DNA of 27,519 nucleotides from Porogramme epimiltina (Eukaryota > Basidiomycota > Agaricomycetes > Polyporales > Polyporaceae). Below are positions 20,589 through 27,519 of this stretch, in pieces. The stretch's first letter is position 1. The number at the start of each line of letters is the position of its first letter. The position numbers and the translations under genes were made by a program. The notes beneath the pieces were generated by a model, which saw only the letters and a program-made list of their open reading frames with translations, did no database searches and was not told the origin of the DNA. Where the stretch lies: assembly GCA_900155495.1 (NCBI GenBank), contig FTLJ01000210.1, positions 1-27,519 of the forward strand, in the 5' to 3' direction.

Positions 20589-21325
20589 CCTGTCTGATGC
20601 TTCTGGATTCGAGACGGAGATGCGCCACTGAAAGATCTCTTTAAGGTATTTCTGTAATGGGTAGCAAATTTGGGGTCACGTCACGTCAGATGGCAGCGGG
20701 CAATACCAGTATTGAACACGTAAACGCACAGTATATATTTATCCAGAAGATAAGGAGATGATGTCGGTGACGAAGCTTGAAGCGATGTGAGGACCAGAGC
20801 AGGAAAACGATGAATAATCTAAAGGTAAGGAAAACAGCGTAGGACTGGCGGTTAATTGGGAGTGAGGGTCAAAGGAGACTAGTTATATCTGTTCGCGTAC
20901 CTCAGAGTGCCAATAGTCTGAGCCACTACCAGCGGTGTGCGATCGCCGCAACTTAGCAAACACTGGAGTACGGGAGGAGTATGCCGTGAATTGATATGTG
21001 GGCGCAATTCTGTGAGCGTGCGTGCGTTGAGACACGCCCCGCAAAACAATGTTTCAAAACCCTGGAGTCGGTCGAATTCGATGGGGCAACTTCAAGTTAG
21101 AGCCCGCGCAGCACGCCTGTTGGGCTCCGTAGTCTTAGCGCTCATGACAAACATGCTACCGTGTGAATTAAATCACGTGACGGTTTCAACCTTGCTGTTC
21201 AGCCGTCGCTCTCTCAACTAATACATCTTTGAAGGAGTTGAGTTGCAATTTGTAAGTCTCTCCTACCGGCGTCCTATATAGCATGTTTGGCTCATAAACT
21301 ACAGTCGCCATCATAGAACTTACCA
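20589..21325. other. Divergent promoter region of the F-box-like and HET genes
   Basis: No exon is supported in this 737-bp gap. A TATATA lies at 21275-21280 ahead of the HET gene. An AT-rich TATATAT element at about 20731-20740 could serve the minus-strand gene. Confidence 0.45.
21275..21280 (+). promoter_or_regulatory. TATA box of the HET gene
   Basis: TATATA lies about 46-51 bases upstream of the ATG at 21326, leaving room for a very short leader. Confidence 0.45.
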
Positions 21326-23229
21326 ATGTGGCTCCTCAGTACGGACAGTGCAGAACTCAGATCATTTCCGTCCCCTGACAATATCGGCGACGAATACGCA
21401 ATTCTCTCCCATGTCTGGGACGATCAAGAGATGTCCTTTCAGGACCTCCGAGCCCTGCAAGATGATTTCAGAACTACCGGTCGCATTCCGCGTGACTCCG
21501 TATCCCCTAAGATCCGCCATAGCTGCCTCCTCGCTCAGCAACATGGCTACAACTGGATCTGGATCGACGCTTGCTGCATAGACAAAACGAGCAGCGCAGA
21601 GCTCTCCGAAGCTATCAACTCTATGTTTCGGTTTTATGCCCTCGCTCACGCCTGCTATGTCTTTTTGCGCGATGTCCCCGGCAACTGCATCCTAGGCGAC
21701 AAGGATTCCGCATTCCGGAAGAGTCGTTGGCACGAGCGCGGCTGGACACTCCAAGAGCTCCTTGCACCGAAGTTGGTCATCTTCATATCCTCTGACTGGA
21801 ACGTTATAGGTACGAAGTCAGAGCTCGCGGATCTGCTTGAAGAGGTTACGCGCATCCCTGTCAGCGTTCTCCGGTTTGAAGAAGATCTGTCCGACGTCGA
21901 CATTGCAAGGCGTATGTCGTGGGCAGGTACTCGCAAAACTACAAGATTAGAAGACGAAGCATACTGCTTGATGGGGATATTTGGTGTGAACATGCCTACC
22001 CTCTACGGCGAGGGGTCCAAGGCATTCTACCGACTACAGGAAGAAATCATGAGAACGTCGGGCGACGCTTCCCTTTTCGCCTGGGGCATCCGTCGCGATT
22101 TCAACTTCGCTTCCGAGCACTCGTACAAGTTCAACCCGCACCATAAACACCTCCGTGAAACGTCCTATCTCCTTGCGTCTTCCCCATCCCTCTTTTCCGA
22201 CTCCAACGACATTGGTTTTACCCCCGAGCTCGATGATGAACTTCTCGAAGAGGTGAGTCGCTTTTCATAGACTGCAACCCGCTTTCTAACAACTACCGAA
22301 AGAACAGGACCGGTCTTCCGCATAGATGGCTCACTCATGGCTCGACATCAGAGCACACTAGCGTCCCAACCTTCCAGGTCACTCCACATGGCGTTCTCGT
22401 GCATGGCTTCGTCTACGAGTTCCCGACATTTTCAGTAGTGTCATTATCTTGCTGCGATAGTAACGGACCTCTCGGACTCATCATATCACCATGTCACAAC
22501 GCAGCAGACCCGGGACGCCCTCTATTCCATTGTGGCTCCCTGGGATCATACGCCCGCATCACTGCGATACCTAAATCGGTCAGAACCGCACTCAGATCGC
22601 GCTGGAAGAGCGTACACGTCATCCACCAACCACCCTTTCGCGGTGACGTAGCGTCTGAGCCCCTTCCCCTCCCTCTCACCTACATGAACTCCGCCCTCAC
22701 ACCTCCATTCCGTATTCCCAGTGCCGCAGTTCAAGAGAGACTGCTCCCAGGCGGCATCCGTTTCATGCTCGAAGCTGCCACGGACGTCCCGTTCGGGTGG
22801 TCAGGGATCACCGGCCCAGACTCGCACACCCTCTTCTTCCGGGCGTGGTTCAAGGTCGGCAACGGCGGACGCCAAACCTCTGCCTTCTTCTCACTCACCC
22901 TAGGGCGCTGCGCGCTATGTTCGGACGGGCCACACTGGGCGTACACGAAGCCGGTGAGGTGGTCGTTTGTGGAGCAGGCACCGGATCGACAAGGGCTCCC
23001 GCGCGCACCCCATTCCTGTCCCGGCGACCATATTTTCGAGGCTGAGCCAAGTACGAGGGCTGGCACGCACATTGAGCTCCCTTTGAAGGATTCGCAAGGA
23101 CTGCCTGTGACACTGCGAGCTTCGTTCAACTTTACTCGGTGTCCATTGAATCCCTCTGGCGGCACTCTTGTTCTACATATAGATGTAGAGATACTAAAAA
23201 ACCACTCGGACAACAACGACAAGACCTAA
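21326..23229 (+). CDS. HET-domain (heterokaryon incompatibility) protein (2 exons, 617 aa)
   Basis: HET-domain proteins act in fungal self/non-self recognition and can trigger programmed death of fused cells. Exons: 21326-22252 and 22303-23229, separated by a 50-nt intron with a CTAAC branch-like site. The acceptor is AAAG before AAC, fixed by frame. The N-terminus shows the family blocks in order: YAILSHVW at 24-31, WIWIDACCIDK at 76-86, RGWTLQELLAP at 137-147, then the downstream block around LYGEGSKAFYRLQEEI that follows HET in the HET-E/HET-D-like group. The C-terminal half (about 310-617) is beta-rich with no recognised NACHT, WD40 or ankyrin repeats, so this is the short architecture. 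Its allelic partner and any role in this organism are unknown. Confidence 0.92.
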
Positions 23230-23287
23230 ATCTAGCCCGTGCGTACAAATCCATTTCGAAGACCAACACTATTCTCAATCACGTCGC

Positions 23288-24484
23288 TCAATCCCAGATG
23301 ATAGGCGGTCGCGTTGGAGGGTTGTGTAGAGGCTTATCCACCTCCACCACGTCGAACACAACCCCACTATCCCCACATGCGCCTTTAATTCCTTCAAATT
23401 CCCCACAACATCCATCCTCCGACCCATGGTAGATCCTCGCCGTTTTCAGTGCAAGCCCATCCCGTATCCGTCGCGCAAGCAGGTCCATGAGCGCCTCCTC
23501 GAACGGAAATTGCGGTCCGTCGACATAGAACTCCAGCACGCTCACGCGCGGCCCGAGGGTCTTAAACAGCCGCGGGGAGTACAGGCCGTTCAAGCAACAC
23601 AGATGCTCGACTACCGAATCCCCAGTGGCGACCGCGTCGAGTGGCAAATACGCGCGATTTGTGTCGGGTCTGCCAGCTTGCGTGAGTCCGGTTACGGGAT
23701 TTAGTGGTGCTGGAAAGACGGATGGGAAGCCGCTGAAGACGAGCTTGCGCACGCGCCGCCCGTGCGTAACGAACTCGCGCGCCCACTCGTCCCACCCCTT
23801 GTGACTGTGCTGGATCTCGCGCCCATCTTTAGGGGAGACATGGACATGGAAGGCGGAGAGCTGTGGTGCGAATGCGGCGAGGACGGTGCGCACGCCGGCG
23901 TTGGGGAGGATGGCAACGGAGAGGCGGATGTCGGTGAGATGGGAACTGAGGGCGCCGTTGGTGGGTCCTCCAAAGGCAAGGACAGGCGATATTCCCTCGT
24001 TGATGAGGTTGAGCTCGAGAGTCTCGAGACGGGGGAGGGATAGGCATGCTTGTAGGTCCGTATCCGAATCCGGCCCGTGTGCAGTAAGATACGGCACCGT
24101 GCGAATCGCGGGGAAGTCAAGAATAGCTGGAGGGAAACTGCTCCGTGGCCAGGCGACGTAGGTGAAGTTGCGCAATGAGTGTTCCGGGAAGAGCTCGAGC
24201 CATTCGAAGTCTTCGAGTGTGGTTCCGTGGCCTGTGTAGAGGCAGATTTGACGGACAAAGGCTCGAAGATGGGGACAATCGCTCATGGTTCGCGCGAGAG
24301 ATTGCTTTGAGGGTTGTTGCACCCAAGTTTTGACGGTGATAGACCTATAGAGGAGCTTGACGGCGGTATCGTACCAAAATTTGCACGTCAGAGCCGCTGC
24401 GGCGTGGACTTGTGGACTTGCATCTGCGAGGATCTCGAGTAGAACGTCTCCGTTGAGAATAGGAGCGTTGACGGTTCTTCTCAT
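23288..24484 (-). CDS. F-box-like hypothetical protein (398 aa)
   Basis: A single-exon frame starts at 24484. Residues about 7-50 look like a degenerate F-box: NGDVLLEILADA, a CKFW segment and LLYRSITV, which is the usual basidiomycete F-box-like layout. The remainder has leucine-rich strands such as LETLELNLI, LTDIRLSVAI and VRKLVFSGF. It would be expected to act as a substrate adaptor of an SCF ubiquitin ligase, but this is inference from the family. The stop lies only 58 bp from the stop of the converging HET gene, so their 3' untranslated regions must overlap. Confidence 0.72.
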   Translation of the reverse strand: MRRTVNAPILNGDVLLEILADASPQVHAAAALTCKFWYDTAVKLLYRSITVKTWVQQPSKQSLARTMSDCPHLRAFVRQICLYTGHGTTLEDFEWLELFPEHSLRNFTYVAWPRSSFPPAILDFPAIRTVPYLTAHGPDSDTDLQACLSLPRLETLELNLINEGISPVLAFGGPTNGALSSHLTDIRLSVAILPNAGVRTVLAAFAPQLSAFHVHVSPKDGREIQHSHKGWDEWAREFVTHGRRVRKLVFSGFPSVFPAPLNPVTGLTQAGRPDTNRAYLPLDAVATGDSVVEHLCCLNGLYSPRLFKTLGPRVSVLEFYVDGPQFPFEEALMDLLARRIRDGLALKTARIYHGSEDGCCGEFEGIKGACGDSGVVFDVVEVDKPLHNPPTRPPIIWD

Positions 24485-25265
24485 GAGTCACTCCGGAGTT
24501 ATCGAATGTAGTCTAATGTCATGTTCAACACTTTGCGTCTCCCCATACTATCACCGTCGCGATGGAATCCATACCTTTTATCGAGTCGCCCGGAACGTTC
24601 GAATGACAGCCACGGACTATGAGGATGATTGATGAGATGCTCTTGCACAGATTGCAGTCGAGATCGAGCTGAACTACGTGCAGTGGCTTGTGGTGGCTCC
24701 AGTTGGCGTCATATGTGATGGAACCGATCACTTTATATACGGTCCTTCGAGTCCCGTTTACGTAGGCTGTGCGCGTCTATGAGCACTGCCCGCGATGACA
24801 GGCACCGAATCACCTCTAAGTACTCGTTTACAATAGAGCCGCAGGCCACGAGGTCCGCCCCGACCGATACCATCGGCGCTCACAAGGGTCATGTCTATGA
24901 CTATGGGAAGAGAATGAGGCGAGAGCATAGAGCCCACGCAGGCATCTAAATAAGGATACGATAACTTGAAGCACAGCGCCGTATACCCTAAAGGAAAACC
25001 AGAAACCGACTGCTATAGACAGGGCGAGAGGATTGGACGCGTTGCGGGATACATGTGACACAGATTGTACAGCGATTCTAGATGCGGCGATGCAAGGGAA
25101 GAGTGGGATGAGTTGAATGTCAGGTGGCGATGAGATGGGCGTTTGATTTCGAGAGAAGTGATGCAGATACATGAGACCCGAGGACAGCACGCAAATAAAC
25201 CCATAAGAAGAGAAAAACGGTGCGGCAGAGAATGAAGATAACAGAGTCATGAAGAGGGCCCAAAA
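24485..25265. other. Intergenic between the F-box-like gene and the histidine kinase
   Basis: It contains the F-box gene promoter and the 3' flank of the kinase. A 140-codon minus-strand frame at 25250-24828 starts 16 bp after the kinase stop and is hydrophobic. It is more likely the pyrimidine-rich 3' untranslated region than a gene. Confidence 0.45.
24731..24739 (-). promoter_or_regulatory. Possible TATA box of the 398-aa F-box-like gene
   Basis: TATATAAAG reads on the minus strand. It is about 250 bases upstream of the ATG, so use of this site would imply a long or spliced 5' leader. Confidence 0.35.
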
Positions 25266-27519
25266 TCAGTGATGTGAGTTATTCAACGGCCGACGTAATC
25301 GACGCAGGATGTCATCAAGATCTAGAGCGTTCACAGAAGTGTTAGCATCGGCCGTTTTGCTGGGACACTTCCACAGGAGCTTACCGTTCATCTTGAGAGG
25401 CTTCGGCAGGAAGTGATCCATACCCGCCGCCCTACATTCGTCTTCGCTCTCTTGTGTGACGTTTGCAGTGAGGGCAATGATGGGCAGCCGTCCAGGAAGT
25501 CCACCATTCTGCTCCAGCTCCCGGAGCCGCTTTGTTGCCTGGAATCCATCCAATACTGCAAGCCGCGTGAGAGGAAGGAACGCCACATCAAGCAGCAGGC
25601 CGATCTTACCGGGCATCTGGCAGTCCATGAGGCAGCACACGAACTCAGTTTGGTGAATGGCGTCGATCGCTTGCTGCCCGTCGTTCGCCGTCGAGACCTC
25701 GTACCCGAGCTTCTCCAGCAGCCTGCAGCCTAGCCGTTGATTGATCTGACAATCACCCAGATTAGCGCAACTGAAGATGTGACCACCAAGCTCGCACCCA
25801 CCAGGTTGTCCTCCACGAGCAGCACCCGCAGCCGCGCCTCCTCTACCACGGCCTTCGCAGGTGGCAGCGAAACAATCTCCACGTTCACCCGCCCCTTCGT
25901 GCGCCCCACCTCCACGCGCAGCGGCGCCTTCTCCTTCAGCGCCGGCGGCGGCATGCGCGTCGGCGACCCCACGCGCGCCGCCTTCTCCCTTCTCTCCCCC
26001 TCCCCACCCACCTCAATAACCACGCCCGCGTCCCCGTCCTCGTCATCGCTATCCTCCACCGGCAGCGCGAACCGCACCTTCGTGTGCCGTATATGCGCGC
26101 CCATGTGCGCCGCAGGCGCGTCGAGCCACCCCGCGACCGTGTGCATGATCACCGGCCGCTTCACGAGCACCACGTTCCGGCCCTCGCCCAGCTCCGGCTC
26201 GAGCGGCGCGAGGTCGTTCGCGTCCGAGTGCACCACGAACAGCACCGCGCACTCCCCCGCCCGCTCGCCCGCGCCCGCGCCCGCGCCCTCCTCGTCCTCC
26301 GTGGACACCGACGCCGTCGACGGCGCGAGCGAGTCGCGCGACGACGGCGCGCCCATGAGGCTCCGCAGCGCCGGCGAGCGCGCCACCGTCTCCGCGTCCG
26401 TCCACACCGCGTCCACGCCGCGCGCGAGCTCCTCCGCGCTCGCCGTATGCGCGCCCGCGACGACCGCGTACCCGTAGCGCGCCCACAGCTGCACGTAGCG
26501 CTGCTGCGTGCGCGAGTCGCGGTACACCACACGGATGCGCTTCCCGCCCTGCGCTGGGGCCGGCGGCGCGGGCAGCGGGAGCGCGACCGCGGGGGAGGGC
26601 GCGCGCGACTGGAGCGTGACGGGGAGGTGGACGATGAACGCGCTGCCCTCGCCCTCGATCGAGTGCACGTCGATCGTGCCGGACATGCGCTGGACGAGGT
26701 GCTTGACGATGCTCAGGCCGAGGCCGGTGCCCTGGCGGGGGCGCGTGAGCGAGGTGTCGGCCTGCCGGAAGGGCTCGAAGAGCGCGCTGCGGAAGCTCGT
26801 CGGGATGCCGCAGCCGGTGTCGGTGACCTTGATGCAGAGCTGGCTGGGGCCGCTCATGGAGGCGGAGAGAGTGATGTAGCCTTGCTCGCAGAACTTTTGG
26901 GCGTTCGAGAGGAGCTGTTGAAGGATGTTAAGGGGAGAGGTGACACAAACCTAGGATGCGCACTTACGTTCATCAAGATCCTGAAAGCGTATGTTTCATC
27001 CAAGTACACAGAATGGGGGACGTCTTTGGCTACCCAGACGATCACGTCTACCTTGGGCGACCCCGGCTGTATGCCGCGAGCTTCGGTGATCTTTGCGATG
27101 TCCTCGAGCATCTTACGGAGCTCCATTAGGACAGGGCGGGCCGACAATTCCGCGTTATTGCGATCCAACTGGGGGAACATTAGTGATGCGCATATAGCGA
27201 GGTTCTGTAAGGACTCACTTTGCTAAAGTCTAACAGAAACGCATCAGAACTAGAAGTTGTAAGCGAAAGGTAGGCTACCACTCACCGAGCACATTCCCAG
27301 CAATGACATTGATAGCATGACATGCCTGCTGGATGCTCGTGACGTAGAGCGACTGCTCCTCCGTCAACTCCGTCCGCACAAGCAGCTCACAATACCCATT
27401 GACAGTATGCAGCGGCGTCCGGATCTAACCAACCCCATCAGCCCCATCCCAACACCCCATCCCACCCCCCCCCCTACTGTTGGAGCCCACTCACCTCATG
27501 GCTCGCGACCGAGATAAAC
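25266..27519 (-). CDS. Hybrid histidine kinase, 3' part (8 exons seen, 616 aa; sensor end outside the window)
   Basis: This is a two-component hybrid kinase that should autophosphorylate on His and pass phosphate to its own receiver, then to a phosphotransfer protein. Exons, all minus: 27519-27495, 27424-27286, 27229-27219 (11 nt), 27168-26968, 26914-25802, 25745-25610, 25555-25385, 25321-25266. Residue numbers count from the window edge. The H-box SHEIRTPLH has its phospho-His at 7. The ATP-binding domain has N-box LLSNAQKF at 126-133, G1 DTGCGIP at 157-163, F-box FEPFRQAD at 171-178 and G2 GTGLGLS at 187-193. A receiver-like segment without the acceptor follows (about 26545-26100). The true receiver has VEDN ending about 495, acceptor Asp 537 in MDCQMP, and Lys 593 in LPKP. 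The middle is very GC-rich and Ala/Glu-rich. The input domain cannot be seen, so the fungal class is unassigned. Confidence 0.9.

Noticed and set aside
24828..25250. 140-codon hydrophobic minus-strand frame after the kinase stop
   Set aside because: It starts 16 bp after the kinase stop, has no recognised domain or splice context, and its pyrimidine-rich sense strand fits a 3' untranslated region.
25737..26477. 246-codon Ser/Thr-rich plus-strand frame
   Set aside because: Antisense shadow of the kinase linker region. Its low-complexity composition mirrors GC-rich codons of the real gene.
26084..27226. 380-codon Arg/His-rich open frame on the plus strand
   Set aside because: It is antisense to the histidine kinase exons and exists because of their extreme GC content. 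It has no domain, and its composition is what the reverse strand of Ala/Glu-rich codons gives.

Overview
The window is nuclear DNA of a filamentous basidiomycete, most probably an Agaricomycete (wood-decay or litter mushroom type). The evidence is dense short introns of about 50-70 nt with GT..AG ends, several coding micro-exons, expanded P450s, HET and F-box-like genes, and single-pass membrane proteins of a kind I associate with Agaricomycetes. The species cannot be named from sequence alone. No tRNA, rRNA, CRISPR array or intact transposon was seen.

Layout. 588-3048 and 4511-6969 (minus) are two tandem cytochrome P450 genes. Each has 15 exons, exon sizes are identical from exon 2 onward, and both reading frames are intact. 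8124-9097 (minus) is a four-exon gene for an IFI6/IFI27 (interferon-induced 6-16) type membrane protein with an unusual Cys-rich tail. 9917-11308 (minus), 14611-16227 (plus) and 18031-19453 (plus) encode three secretory-pathway single-pass membrane proteins. They surround a complete nine-exon cofactor-independent phosphoglycerate mutase gene at 12025-14063 (plus). 19605-20588 (minus) and 23288-24484 (minus) are F-box/leucine-rich-like proteins flanking a HET-domain gene at 21326-23229 (plus). 25266-27519 (minus) is the 3' part of a hybrid histidine kinase whose sensor end lies beyond the right edge.

How the genes relate. The phosphoglycerate mutase is glycolytic housekeeping. The rest is accessory: oxidation of small molecules (P450s), surface or signalling proteins (the three membrane proteins and the kinase), self/non-self recognition (HET) and possible ubiquitin adaptors (F-box-like). 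The most interesting pattern is that the three membrane proteins share one cytoplasmic tail: two short coiled coils and a terminal PPxY-like motif. They share it although one carries a Kre9/KNH-type ectodomain and the other two carry an unrelated, uncharacterised ectodomain. The IFI27-like protein also has a PPxY motif in its N-terminal part. PPxY is the classic ligand of WW domains such as those of the Rsp5/Nedd4 ubiquitin ligase, so a shared trafficking or ubiquitin adaptor is a testable inference.

Exon structures were worked out by hand from reading frame, splice consensus and comparison between paralogues. They have not been checked against RNA.
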